From Flavisolibacter tropicus (lineage in GTDB: Bacteria; Bacteroidota; Bacteroidia; Chitinophagales; Chitinophagaceae), in contig NZ_CP011390.1 of NCBI RefSeq assembly GCF_001644645.1, positions 4,977,501 to 5,041,500 of the forward strand: 64,000 nt of DNA, written 5' to 3'. Positions 8,752 through 17,791 of this stretch are shown piece after piece. The translations under genes and the position numbers were made by a program. The notes under the pieces were generated by a model. The model worked only from the letters and a program-made list of their open reading frames with translations, did no database searches and was not told the DNA's origin. Within the stretch, counting starts at the first letter, position 1; every line of letters starts with the position of its first letter.

Positions 8752-8891
8752 TATCCCGTGCTGTTGGGATTCAGGAATGCCACGGTTGCCACGGGTTGTT
8801 AATGCCTGTAAAGGCAGCTGATAACCGTGGCATTCCTCTATATAATAAAATTTTAACAGGCTCTATCCCGTGAGCTGTTGGGATTCAGGAA
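8752..8891 (+). repeat. Structured intergenic element: direct repeats flanking a 15 bp hairpin
   Basis: TATCCCGTG + CTGTTGGGATTCAGGAA at 8752-8777 recurs at 8864-8891 with a 2 nt insertion. Between and overlapping them, AGGAATGCCACGGTT (8773-8787) pairs perfectly with AACCGTGGCATTCCT (8823-8837), enclosing a smaller GCCT/AGGC hairpin. Each repeat also contains ATCCC...GGGAT. There is no T-run, so it is not a classic terminator. Confidence 0.75.
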
Positions 8892-8921
8892 CAACCCCTG
8901 AGATAAAACTGGAGGAAAGGA

Positions 8922-10220
8922 ATGAGAAAACCGAACAAAGGATTTTTAACGCCGGAGCGGAGAAGGTGGTTTATAATAGCCGTTATTTTCATCGCTATCA
9001 TCTTCAATTATATGGACAGGCAGATAGTATCCATTCTGAAGCCTATCCTTAAAACAGAGTTCAATTTGAATGATGAAGGTTATGCGGTTATTATAAACCT
9101 CTTCACGATCTGTTATGCAGTAATGTATCCCGTATCAGGTTGGCTGGTAGATCGATTCGGCTCCCGGTTGGTCATGTTCTATGGGATCATTGCTTGGTCA
9201 TTGGCCTGTATTGGTGGCGGACTTTCCCGAACGGTAGGACAATTTGGCTTCTTCAGGTCTATGTTGGGCATGGCGGAGCCTACCAATTTCCCTGCGCAAC
9301 TGAAAGTAGTGACCATTTGGTTTTCAGGAAAAATGCGTGCAACAGCAAATAGTTTGTGCGTGGCCGGTAGTTCTATTGGCGCTATCCTGGCGCCACCTGC
9401 CGTAGCCTGGCTGGCATTGACATTTAGCTGGCACACCGCATTCATTGTATTAGGGGCTGTAGGTTTACTCATCGCTATTTTATGGAAGGTGATCTACCAG
9501 GATCCACCGCCACATATAGCAGCCGAAGCAATTGGTTCAACCGCTACTTCTTCGCAGGAAGCCTTTAAGTGGGGACAGTTGTGGAGAACAAAAAGCCTAT
9601 GGGGTATTTTACTGATCCGCTTTGTAAGCGACCCGGTTTGGTACTTCTGTTTATTCTGGTTGCCCGGTTACTTGCAGGAGAAGTCAGGGCTTACCCTGGC
9701 GCAGGTAGGTATGTTTGGTTGGATACCTTTTTTGGTGGCAGACCTGGGTGCCATTGGTACTTCTGCCTGGTCTGACTCCATGGTGCGCAGAGGGCAGCAA
9801 CCCCTAAAGGCGCGTAAGATCATGTTGTCACTTATCGGTGTATTAGCTCCCTTATGTGTACTGACACCCTACCTTCCCAATGCAGCTTCTACACTGGTTG
9901 TTTTTAGCCTGGTGGCAGTAGCCTGCCTTAGTTGGTTGTTTACAGTTAGTGTAGTGGTAGCAGAAGCTTTCCCTGTAAAAAATGTAGCTAGTGTACTAGG
10001 TATAGCCGGTGGATTTGGTGCCGTAGGTGCAGTTCTGTTTAACTATTTTGTTGGACAGTTCATTGGCACCCTGGGTGCTGAAAAAATATTTATCGCTATG
10101 GCCTTTATGCATCCAATAGCTATTGTGGTTCTATGGACTATGGTGCGGCCCGAAAAGCCATCTAAATCAAATACAGAAGTGTCGGTTATGGACCAACCGC
10201 TGGAAGTAATTACTCAATAA
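8922..10220 (+). CDS. MFS transporter, anion:cation symporter (ACS, hexuronate/ExuT-like) family
   Basis: A 432-residue carrier with about 12 membrane segments. The opening NYMDRQIVSILKPILKTEF, the loop GWLVDRFGSR between helices 2 and 3, and GMAEPTNFPAQLKVVTIWF are typical of the ACS family, which includes hexuronate, sugar-acid and phthalate carriers driven by proton symport. The start codon is preceded by CTGGAGGAAAGG, an unusually good ribosome-binding site for this genome. It follows the susCD pair and directly precedes an FAD oxidoreductase. I infer import of an acidic (sugar-acid or phosphorylated) compound over the inner membrane; the exact substrate is unknown. A second carrier of a different MFS family is at 13941. 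Confidence 0.88.
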   Translation: MRKPNKGFLTPERRRWFIIAVIFIAIIFNYMDRQIVSILKPILKTEFNLNDEGYAVIINLFTICYAVMYPVSGWLVDRFGSRLVMFYGIIAWSLACIGGGLSRTVGQFGFFRSMLGMAEPTNFPAQLKVVTIWFSGKMRATANSLCVAGSSIGAILAPPAVAWLALTFSWHTAFIVLGAVGLLIAILWKVIYQDPPPHIAAEAIGSTATSSQEAFKWGQLWRTKSLWGILLIRFVSDPVWYFCLFWLPGYLQEKSGLTLAQVGMFGWIPFLVADLGAIGTSAWSDSMVRRGQQPLKARKIMLSLIGVLAPLCVLTPYLPNAASTLVVFSLVAVACLSWLFTVSVVVAEAFPVKNVASVLGIAGGFGAVGAVLFNYFVGQFIGTLGAEKIFIAMAFMHPIAIVVLWTMVRPEKPSKSNTEVSVMDQPLEVITQ

Positions 10221-10247
10221 TAAACACCAAATCATAAAATAGACTCA

Positions 10248-11654
10248 ATGGAAAATCAAACAAAATATATTAGCGAGCCATCCAAAACATTGGCCGTTCG
10301 TAACGAAGTGGATGTATTGGTTGTAGGTGGTGGCCCTGCTGGAATTATTGCTGCTCAGGCTGCTGCAGAAGATGGTTTGAAAGTAGCCCTGATTGAAAGC
10401 CGCAGCTTTGTTGGAGGTAATATGACCATTGGCTTGCCTATACTTGGTTTCCTGGGTCAAAAAGGGAACCAGATCATTAAAGGGTTGCCCCAAAAGTTGA
10501 TAGATCGTCTAAAGCAAGTGGATGCAGCCAGTGAGCACAGACCTTGCCCGTTGCATATGAGTCTTACGTTAGTGGAGCCAGAAGCCGTAAAGACAGTGGC
10601 GCTTGAAGCATTGGTGGAGAGCGGTGTAGAGGTATTGTTTTATTCTTTCTGTGCCGGTGTGGTAATGGAAGGCGATGAGCTGAAGGGGATCATAATTGAA
10701 AGCAAGGCGGGTAGGGAAGTTATACTGGCAAAGGTGATCATTGATTGTAGCGGCGATGCGGATGTAGCCTTTAAAGCTGGCGTACCCTGCGAGTATGGTA
10801 ATGAGCAGGGCGGTGTACAGCCTCCAACGCTGATGTTCTGCCTGGGTGGTGTAGATACAGAGCAATTACGTTTGAGCATAGCCGAAGAACCAAGGACCTA
10901 CCTCACTGATTTTATACCAGCTGAATACTTTGGCCAGAACAACCAGTTTATTGTGGTAGGCTTGCGGAAACTGATGCAACAAGCCCAGGAAGAGGGTTAC
11001 AAGCTTCCCGTAGAAAGAACCATTATAATTACAGGCTTGCGCAAAGGGGAAGTATGGATAAACATGACACGTGTTAATGGTGTTAATGGAACCGATCCGG
11101 GCAGTTTATCCTTTGGGGAGATAGAGGGAAGACGCCAAATTGAAGAAATTCAAAAATACCTGATCAACTATGTCCCGGGTTTTGAAAATGCCTATTTCGT
11201 AAAAACGGCTCCCTTCTTAGGTATTCGTGAAACGCGTCGCATTGTAGGCCAATACACGATGACCCAGGAAGATATCTTAAGCTGTAAACATTTCGATGAT
11301 GCCGTAGCTGTAGCCAGTTATCCTTTAGATATTCACCATCCGCAAGGAGGCGGCTGTACACTGGTATGGTGTGGCGACTGTTATGATATTCCTTACCGTT
11401 CCCTGATTCCCCAAAAAGTAAAGAACCTGATTGTGGCCGGTAGATGTATATCTACTACGCATGAAGCCATGTCAGCGATTCGGGTAATGGCGCCTTGTAT
11501 GGCTATGGGCGAGGCTGCCGGACGTGCTGCAAAGATGGCGGTGCGTGAACAAGTGCAGCCGGCCGATATAAATGTTCAAAAGTTGCAGCAGGAGCTACAA
11601 AGTAAAGGAGCTTACCTGCGTATTGGGCAGGAAGAAGCAGTAACACTTGGTTAA
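10248..11654 (+). CDS. FAD-dependent oxidoreductase (FAD_oxidored family)
   Basis: A 468-residue protein with an N-terminal Rossmann dinucleotide site (VDVLVVGGGPAGIIAAQAA, about 23-41), the FAD-proximal VALIESRSFVGGNMT, a central substrate domain, and a C-terminal FAD motif (NLIVAGRCISTTHEAMSAIR). This is the FAD_oxidored (PF12831) architecture often found near SusCD systems; members oxidise or reduce diverse sugars, acids and rings. It has no signal peptide, so it should act in the cytoplasm. In this cluster it is one of only two candidates for oxidising a polyol, as no SDR or zinc dehydrogenase is present. The precise reaction is not readable. Confidence 0.85.
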   Translation: MENQTKYISEPSKTLAVRNEVDVLVVGGGPAGIIAAQAAAEDGLKVALIESRSFVGGNMTIGLPILGFLGQKGNQIIKGLPQKLIDRLKQVDAASEHRPCPLHMSLTLVEPEAVKTVALEALVESGVEVLFYSFCAGVVMEGDELKGIIIESKAGREVILAKVIIDCSGDADVAFKAGVPCEYGNEQGGVQPPTLMFCLGGVDTEQLRLSIAEEPRTYLTDFIPAEYFGQNNQFIVVGLRKLMQQAQEEGYKLPVERTIIITGLRKGEVWINMTRVNGVNGTDPGSLSFGEIEGRRQIEEIQKYLINYVPGFENAYFVKTAPFLGIRETRRIVGQYTMTQEDILSCKHFDDAVAVASYPLDIHHPQGGGCTLVWCGDCYDIPYRSLIPQKVKNLIVAGRCISTTHEAMSAIRVMAPCMAMGEAAGRAAKMAVREQVQPADINVQKLQQELQSKGAYLRIGQEEAVTLG

Positions 11655-11725
11655 TCATTCGTTTAAGGGAAATACAGGCGGTTCACAAGGCCAATGTTTC
11701 TCCGAACTCTAAAACATCTGACTTG

Positions 11726-12664
11726 ATGAAAAATAAAATGGAAGGTTCGTCCAGAAGAAAATTCGTTAAAGGTCTTGGTGCTGCTGCCTTGTTGCCGCTA
11801 CTGCCCAAGTTCTCTCTTGCCGGAGATCATTATTCAGAAACGGCTGATGCATCCCGGCACAGAGTGCTCACATGCAACATTCGCGTGGCCCTTCCTGAAG
11901 ATGAAGCCAAAGGACTGGGATGGCCGCAACGAAAAGATATATGCATCGACGTGATCAAAAAGTATAAACCGGATATTCTCTGTCTGCAAGAAGTGTTGAA
12001 GGTGCAGGCTGCTGATTTTAAAAAAGCATTTCCCGCCTATCAGCTTATTGGATTTGATGGACCAGAAATGGATGCCCATCCAGAGGGTTACCACGGCATT
12101 GCAAAGAATCCCATACTCTATGATACCCGGCGATACGAGCTGATAGCAGCAGGTACGTACTGGCTGTCTGAGACACCGTTGGTGGCCGGTAGTATGTCGT
12201 GGGATACGGCCAGGGCCAGGCATGCCAATTGGGTGCGCCTGAAAGAAAAGAAGTCTCAGAAAGAATTTCGTGTGGTAAACCTGCACCTGGATCATGTTTC
12301 AGAAAAGGCAAAGGTTGAACAGACAAAGATGGTAGTAGTAGAAAGCGCTCAATACCAACCTGATTTTCCACAGATACTTACAGGCGATTTTAATACAAGA
12401 TTTCAAAGTAAGGTATTTGAGTCCGTACGCGGTGATGGCTGGAAAGAGAGCTACGAAACAGTATATGGAGAAGTAGAAGCCGGGTATACTACCCACGAAT
12501 TCCAGGGTGCTAATTATGAAAAAGGTGCTTCTAAAGGACGAATTGATTTTGTCTGGTACCGGGGAGGCGTAAAGCCGGTAGATGCTGTAATTATAAAGGA
12601 TGCTGTTAATGGCAAATATCCCAGTGACCACTACTTTATGCGTGCAGATTTAGTTATTGAATAA
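11726..12664 (+). CDS. Tat-exported endonuclease/exonuclease/phosphatase (EEP) family protein
   Basis: 312 residues from the ATG at 11726; the TTG one codon earlier is less likely. The N-terminus has a twin-arginine signal (SRRKFVKGLGAAALLPLLP), so the folded enzyme is exported, probably with its metal. The EEP fold motifs follow in order: LTCNIRVA, ILCLQEV (metal Glu), NLHLDH, LTGDFNT, RIDFVWYRG and SDHYF (catalytic His). EEP enzymes hydrolyse phosphodiesters or phosphomonoesters of nucleic acids, inositol phosphates or sphingomyelin. Placed among three other exported phosphoesterases, it probably acts on the cluster's organophosphate substrate (inference). It ends 1 nt before the next start codon, so translation is likely coupled. 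Confidence 0.88.
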   Translation: MKNKMEGSSRRKFVKGLGAAALLPLLPKFSLAGDHYSETADASRHRVLTCNIRVALPEDEAKGLGWPQRKDICIDVIKKYKPDILCLQEVLKVQAADFKKAFPAYQLIGFDGPEMDAHPEGYHGIAKNPILYDTRRYELIAAGTYWLSETPLVAGSMSWDTARARHANWVRLKEKKSQKEFRVVNLHLDHVSEKAKVEQTKMVVVESAQYQPDFPQILTGDFNTRFQSKVFESVRGDGWKESYETVYGEVEAGYTTHEFQGANYEKGASKGRIDFVWYRGGVKPVDAVIIKDAVNGKYPSDHYFMRADLVIE

Positions 12665-12665
12665 A

Positions 12666-13784
12666 ATGTTCCTGATGACAAAGCGGTTTATTAGTAGTGT
12701 ACTCTTGTTTTTAATAGCAGCGAATCTTTCTTATTCCCAGGAGAAATACCAAAAACCTGTACTGGAGCAAAAAGGTTCCTGGTCGTTGATCATGGTGCCT
12801 GACCTTCAGAATTATGCGAAATGGGGAAGGAACCAGCCCTTAATGGATCTGATGACAGCGTGGATCGTTGACAATATCGATTCATTAAATATTAAGATGG
12901 TGATGGGGGTAGGCGACCTGGTAAACAACGATGAAAAGATCACCAATGATTATGACGGTGATCAAACAACGCTAAGCCAGTGGCAGGCCGTGTCAAAAGC
13001 TTTTGCCAAATTGGATGGCAAGGTGCCCTATATTGCTGCAACCGGCAACCATGACTACAGCATAGATAGAGAGGGCAACCGTACCTCTCATTATAGTGAA
13101 TTCTTCACTATCGATCGGAACCATTTGAACCAGAAAATACTGGTTCAAAATTCAAGGAATGAACAAGGCAAACCAACGCTGGAAAACGCAGCTTATGAAA
13201 TTAAGGGATTAAACGGGAAGGACTACCTGTTTATGACGGTGGAGAATGCCCCAAGAGATACCGTTTTAACATGGGCAAAAAAAGTGGCAGCACTGGAACA
13301 ATATAAAAATCACCGGGTCATCCTATCTACGCATGAATACCTGAATACAAAGGATGTTCATACCAATGGCGAAATCACCTGGCTGTATTGGCAACCGTAT
13401 AACATTAACAATCAGATTCAGAAATCTCCGCGAATTAAACTTCCAGACGCCACTAATGGGAAAGGAGTTTGGGAAAAGCTGGTGCAGCCTTCTTCCAATA
13501 TTGAGTTAGTGCTATGCGGTCATATTTCTGGTGAAGGCTACAGAAGTGATATCAATAAAGCTGGAAAACCCGTTCACCAGGTTCTCTTTGATGCGCAATC
13601 AATGGGTGGCGGTCACTTGGAGGGTAATGGAGGGGATGGCTGGTTAAGAATATTGGAATTTTTCCCTGATGGGAAAACAGTAAAAGTGAAAACATTTTCC
13701 CCTTTATTCGGCATATCACCTACAACACAAAAGTTTGCCTGGAAAAAGGACGCCAGGAATGAACTCACCATCAAGTTTGATTAA
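12666..13784 (+). CDS. Secreted calcineurin-like metallophosphoesterase
   Basis: 372 residues from the ATG at 12666, with a Sec signal peptide ending near NLSYSQ. Metal-ligand motifs of the calcineurin-like superfamily are present in order: VPDLQNYA (replacing the usual DxH), GVGDLVNN, AATGNHDYS, ILSTHEYL and LCGHISGEG. The DxQ variant of the first motif is seen in a Bacteroidota subfamily with secreted members. It would act in the periplasm or outside as a phosphomonoesterase or phosphodiesterase. It is packed tightly against the EEP gene (1 nt gap) and lies upstream of the polyol carrier, which fits dephosphorylation before uptake. Specificity is unknown. Confidence 0.85.
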   Translation: MFLMTKRFISSVLLFLIAANLSYSQEKYQKPVLEQKGSWSLIMVPDLQNYAKWGRNQPLMDLMTAWIVDNIDSLNIKMVMGVGDLVNNDEKITNDYDGDQTTLSQWQAVSKAFAKLDGKVPYIAATGNHDYSIDREGNRTSHYSEFFTIDRNHLNQKILVQNSRNEQGKPTLENAAYEIKGLNGKDYLFMTVENAPRDTVLTWAKKVAALEQYKNHRVILSTHEYLNTKDVHTNGEITWLYWQPYNINNQIQKSPRIKLPDATNGKGVWEKLVQPSSNIELVLCGHISGEGYRSDINKAGKPVHQVLFDAQSMGGGHLEGNGGDGWLRILEFFPDGKTVKVKTFSPLFGISPTTQKFAWKKDARNELTIKFD

Positions 13785-13940
13785 TAGAATTCAATGCTAC
13801 CAATAAGCGCATACTGATTTGAGAAATGGTTTTAATGTAAGGCCTGCTGAGACAAATGTTTTAAAACAGGCTGAATCATGTGGAGGTGTGGTCTGTGCTG
13901 TCAACTTCATAAACAACATTTTAAAAAACTATTACTATAT

Positions 13941-15218
13941 ATGATGACCAACAACACCCTAGCAAATAGAGCCGGCATCGCTCCATCACTCTTGTATGGT
14001 TACCTGGGTATATTAATATTCATGATGGGCGATGGCATGGAAGTAGGATGGTTAAGTCCTTACCTGATTGAACGAGGTATGAGTGTACAGCAGACGGCTA
14101 CACTTTTCTCCGTCTATGGAATAACGATAGCGGTTTCTTCCTGGTTCTCCGGTGTGTTGGCGGAGTCGTTTGGCCCTAAAAAAACAATGACCATAGGTTT
14201 ATTGTTATACTTACTTGGAACGGCTGTTTTTATTGGTTTAGGCATACAAGAGTTAAACGTGCCGGTAATGTTAGGATCCTATGCCTTGCGTGGTTTTGGA
14301 TATCCTTTATTTGCCTATTCCTTCCTGGTTTGGATCTCTTATGCAACGCCTAAGAGCCAGTTGGGTAGGGCAGTAGGTTGGTTCTGGTTTGTATTTACCG
14401 GTGGGTTAAATGTACTGGGCGCCTTTTACTCAAGTTGGGCCATTCGTGAATTAGGTCAAATTAATGCATTATGGAGCGCTGTCCTTTGGGTGGTAATAGG
14501 GGCCCTTTTTGCACTAGTACTTAACAAGGCAAGATTTGAAAAAAGAACATCCTCGCAAAATCATCTTGGCGAGCTGTTAAAAGGCTTGACCATTGTTAAG
14601 CAAGAGCCCAAAGTATTGTTGGGTGGAATTGTTCGCGTCATCAACACCACGGCGCAATTTGCCTTTCCTGTTTTCCTGCCTACCTATATGGATGCTCATG
14701 GATTCTCTACAACGGAGTGGTTGTATATCTGGGGAACCATTTTTACAAGCAATATTTTATTCAACCTGGTCTTTGGTTTTGTAGGAGACCGGCTAGGTTG
14801 GCAGAAGACGGTTCAATGGTTTGGTGGTGTAGGATGCGCGCTTACCACTTTATTGCTCTTCTATATACCGCAATATGCTCCTGGTAATTATTGGACTGTA
14901 ATGACAGCGGGAATTCTGTGGGGAGCTTGCCTGGCTGGTTATGTACCGCTTTCTGCATTAGTGCCTTCATTGGTCACAAAAGACAAAGGTGCTGCTATGG
15001 CTATACTTAACCTTGGGGCAGGACTGGCCGTATTTGCAGGCCCTGTTGTCGTAGGGTTGTTTATTGGTCCAGTAGGCGCAGAGGGTGTGATCTGGATATT
15101 GGCCGGCCTGTATTTAGTAAGCGCTGTGCTTACCCAATTTATCACTTTACCATCTAAGAAGGAAGTAGCAGTGCCACAGGTGAAGCCTCAATTAGTAACC
15201 GCTGTAGAAAACGGGTAA
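13941..15218 (+). CDS. MFS transporter, polyol permease family (ribitol/arabitol permease-like)
   Basis: 425 residues from ATG 13941; the upstream in-frame ATG at 13878 would add an unlikely Cys/His-rich stretch. About 12 membrane helices. The motifs FMMGDGMEVGWLSPYLIE, YALRGFGYPLFAYSFLVWI, GWFWFVFTGGLNVLGAFYSS and LVPSLVTKDKGAAMAILNLG closely resemble Klebsiella RbtT/DalT ribitol and D-arabitol permeases as I remember them. It should import a pentitol or a related polyol by proton symport. Together with the FGGY kinases downstream it is the strongest pointer that the cluster ends in polyol catabolism. The 156 bp gap before it suggests a secondary promoter or processing site. Confidence 0.88.
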   Translation: MMTNNTLANRAGIAPSLLYGYLGILIFMMGDGMEVGWLSPYLIERGMSVQQTATLFSVYGITIAVSSWFSGVLAESFGPKKTMTIGLLLYLLGTAVFIGLGIQELNVPVMLGSYALRGFGYPLFAYSFLVWISYATPKSQLGRAVGWFWFVFTGGLNVLGAFYSSWAIRELGQINALWSAVLWVVIGALFALVLNKARFEKRTSSQNHLGELLKGLTIVKQEPKVLLGGIVRVINTTAQFAFPVFLPTYMDAHGFSTTEWLYIWGTIFTSNILFNLVFGFVGDRLGWQKTVQWFGGVGCALTTLLLFYIPQYAPGNYWTVMTAGILWGACLAGYVPLSALVPSLVTKDKGAAMAILNLGAGLAVFAGPVVVGLFIGPVGAEGVIWILAGLYLVSAVLTQFITLPSKKEVAVPQVKPQLVTAVENG

Positions 15219-15313
15219 ATGTTGAATCTCAAAATAACCGATACCAATAGTACCTATAAGAATACAAAAAGAAAAACACTGAATATAGATAATACGATCT
15301 AAACACTTAATAC

Positions 15314-16333
15314 ATGAAAATACTAGTAACAGCACCCTATAACGAAAAAGGACTTCTAGCGTTGAAGGAGAGTTTTGGTGAAGTGATCTATAGGCCATGG
15401 AAAGTAAACGATAGAGCCTATAATGAAGAGGAACTAAAAGTATTATTATATGAAACAGAAGCCGAAGCCTTGATCACAGAGCATGATCATGTAACGGCAG
15501 AAGTGATTAACGCCAATGCTCACCTGCAGTTTATTGGTGTTTGTCGCGGTACCCCTTCCAATGTGGATCTGCAAGCAGCTACCAGGCATGGGATTCCTGT
15601 ATTTTATACACCAGCCCGCAATGCACAAGCTGTTGCTGAAATGTTCATTTCAAATGTCATTGTTTTTATGCGGCGTACGTTGCAGGCCCATGATTGGCTA
15701 TTGGCCCGTAAATGGGACAATGGCGCTCATACATCGTACTTGGAGTTTAAGGGCAATGAATTGGCTGGTAAAACGATAGGCATGATAGGGTTTGGTGCTA
15801 TTGGGCAATTGATAGCCCGCCTGGTAGAAAACTATCCTTGTCATATCCAATACTTTGATCCTTATGTAAATCCATCTACATTTCCTAACTATAAAAGCTT
15901 GTCGCTGGAAGAAGTATTCAGTTCTAGTGATATAGTATCGGTGCATTTGCCCGTAACGGAAGCTACAAAAGGAATGATCGATAAAAGCCTGTTTGACAAG
16001 ATGAAGAATGATGCCATCTTTATCAATACGGCACGCGCTGTAGTGGTTAACCGTAATGATCTTTACAATACCCTGAAGGAAGATAAGATCAAAGGAGCTA
16101 TATTGGATGTGTTTGATAATGAGCCACCGGATGAATTGGATTATAAGATCATAGATTTACCCAATGTATTGGCCACGCCGCATATTGCAGGAGCCACTTT
16201 TGAAGTGGAAGACCATCATGTAACCATATTGAACGAGGTATTGATCGATTGGTTCGCTAATGGAAATAAAACAGTTAACCGGTTGGCCAACAAAGACATT
16301 TTATCTACACCTATTGAATTCGAATCAAAATGA
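15314..16333 (+). CDS. D-2-hydroxyacid dehydrogenase family, NAD-dependent
   Basis: 339 residues with the two-domain formate/glycerate dehydrogenase fold. The NAD-binding motif GMIGFGAIGQ lies at 157-166, and the catalytic triad is visible as Arg241 (INTARAVVV), Glu270 (DVFDNEPP) and His290 (ATPHIAGAT). Family members interconvert 2-hydroxy and 2-keto acids such as glycerate, lactate, phosphoglycerate or erythronate-phosphate. It is cytoplasmic. Its stop codon overlaps the kinase start as ATGA (16330-16333), so the two are translationally coupled and probably act in one pathway. Which acid it handles is not readable; a role on a sugar acid would agree with the ACS carrier. Confidence 0.88.
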   Translation: MKILVTAPYNEKGLLALKESFGEVIYRPWKVNDRAYNEEELKVLLYETEAEALITEHDHVTAEVINANAHLQFIGVCRGTPSNVDLQAATRHGIPVFYTPARNAQAVAEMFISNVIVFMRRTLQAHDWLLARKWDNGAHTSYLEFKGNELAGKTIGMIGFGAIGQLIARLVENYPCHIQYFDPYVNPSTFPNYKSLSLEEVFSSSDIVSVHLPVTEATKGMIDKSLFDKMKNDAIFINTARAVVVNRNDLYNTLKEDKIKGAILDVFDNEPPDELDYKIIDLPNVLATPHIAGATFEVEDHHVTILNEVLIDWFANGNKTVNRLANKDILSTPIEFESK

Positions 16334-17781
16334 CACAAACACAAGTAGCTTACCTGGTAGTAGATATAGGCACCGGGAATGTTAGAGTTGTTATTGTAAA
16401 ACAAGACGGAACGATCATCGGCGAGGCCAGGGCAGACATTCAGTATAAGCGGGATCAGTTATATCCCGACTCTATTTACTTTGAACCGGACCAGCTATGG
16501 CAACAATTAGTACGCTTAGGCCATGAAGCGTTGCAGCAGGCCGGCTCTGTAACCATTAAAGCGGTTACGGCTACCAGCCAGCGAGAAGGTATTGTATTGA
16601 TTGGTCAGCAAGGTGATTCATTGATTGGCCTGCCTAATATAGATCACCGGGGGCGTGAATGGGAAAGTAGGATCGCTGATAAAAGTCGCGTATACCAGCT
16701 CACAGGACGGTTCCCTACCTCATTGTTTTCTGCGTTAAAGCTGGTAGGTATACGGGAGCGGAGAGATACTATATGGAGTCAGCTTTCCTTCTTTCTAAGT
16801 ATTAGTGATTGGGTAGAATACATGTTTACTCAGAAAGCTACCTATGAACATTCACAGGCATCAGAAACATTGCTGTTTGATGTGGCTGCTAATACTTGGA
16901 GTTCAGACTTGCAGTCATTGTTCAATATGGATGCTTCGCTCTTCCGGCCCTTGCAGGCATCTGGCAGCATAACCGGCGATATCTTAAAAACAGTGGCTGA
17001 AGAATGGCGTATTTCCACTTCAGCCATAATAGTAAAAGGTGGTGGTGATACACAGCTGGCTATTAAAAGTACAAAGCCTTCTGTGGAAGATGTGGTTATT
17101 GTTTCAGGTACCACTACACCCATTGTTAAGTTGGTAGATACTTACGTGACCGATAGTGAAGAAAGAACCTGGACTAGCCGCGATATTGAACCGGGCCGCT
17201 TTGTGTTTGAAGCAAATGCAGGAGTAACTGGGTTGAACTACCAGCGGTTAAAAGAGGTTTTTTATCCCAATGAAAGTTATGATGTCATTGAAAAGGAGCT
17301 GGCGGCTAATGGCCATATTAGTTGTACGGCATCGTTAGGCTCATTGGTTGCTACAGAAAAAGCACCTGTTATAAAAGGTGGGTTTATTTTCCCGGCACCT
17401 GTTTCACATGAATTGACCCGTAGTTGTTTTGTAAGGGCTACCTTATTGGATATCGCCTTCTCTATAGCAGAAAACTACCAGGTATTGAATGAGGTTTCAC
17501 CACATCACCTGGACTATATATGGGCTTGCGGTGGTGGAATGCAAAGCCGGAGTTTAAGGCAATTACTGGCCAACATCATTGGTAAGGCTGTGAAAGTGCG
17601 CAAAGGTTTTCAGCAATCTTCAGCAGTAGGGGGTGCCCTGTTGTGTAATGAAGCCTTGAAAATCAGCAGCACCCAGCTGAATGATTCCGTGGAAACTATT
17701 TTACCACAAGACCAGGAGCAGTTCAAAGAACTTTATGCAGATTGGAAACGAACAAGAAACTTTTTCAGCCAAACTAGTTGA
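16330..17781 (+). CDS. FGGY-family carbohydrate kinase, LsrK-like subgroup
   Basis: A 483-residue FGGY kinase with the N-terminal phosphate loop VVDIGTGNVRVVIV (10-23), the substrate-side motif TSQREGIVLI, SDWVEYMF, the ATP-domain VKGGGDTQLAI and the C-terminal WACGGGMQSRSL. The SREGIVL and GGGDxQL signatures resemble autoinducer-2 kinase LsrK more than xylulokinase or glycerol kinase. No lsr transporter or LsrF/LsrG enzymes are nearby, so AI-2 processing is unlikely and a related sugar or polyol is the better guess. It overlaps the dehydrogenase by 4 nt and is followed by a second FGGY kinase. It would trap the substrate as a phosphate in the cytoplasm. Confidence 0.85.
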   Translation: MTQTQVAYLVVDIGTGNVRVVIVKQDGTIIGEARADIQYKRDQLYPDSIYFEPDQLWQQLVRLGHEALQQAGSVTIKAVTATSQREGIVLIGQQGDSLIGLPNIDHRGREWESRIADKSRVYQLTGRFPTSLFSALKLVGIRERRDTIWSQLSFFLSISDWVEYMFTQKATYEHSQASETLLFDVAANTWSSDLQSLFNMDASLFRPLQASGSITGDILKTVAEEWRISTSAIIVKGGGDTQLAIKSTKPSVEDVVIVSGTTTPIVKLVDTYVTDSEERTWTSRDIEPGRFVFEANAGVTGLNYQRLKEVFYPNESYDVIEKELAANGHISCTASLGSLVATEKAPVIKGGFIFPAPVSHELTRSCFVRATLLDIAFSIAENYQVLNEVSPHHLDYIWACGGGMQSRSLRQLLANIIGKAVKVRKGFQQSSAVGGALLCNEALKISSTQLNDSVETILPQDQEQFKELYADWKRTRNFFSQTS

Positions 17782-17791
17782 CAAGAAAAGA

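Noticed and set aside
16330..17781. Autoinducer-2 (lsr) operon because of the LsrK-like kinase
   Set aside because: No LsrB/ACD transporter, LsrF or LsrG; the neighbours are polyol- and phosphate-related.
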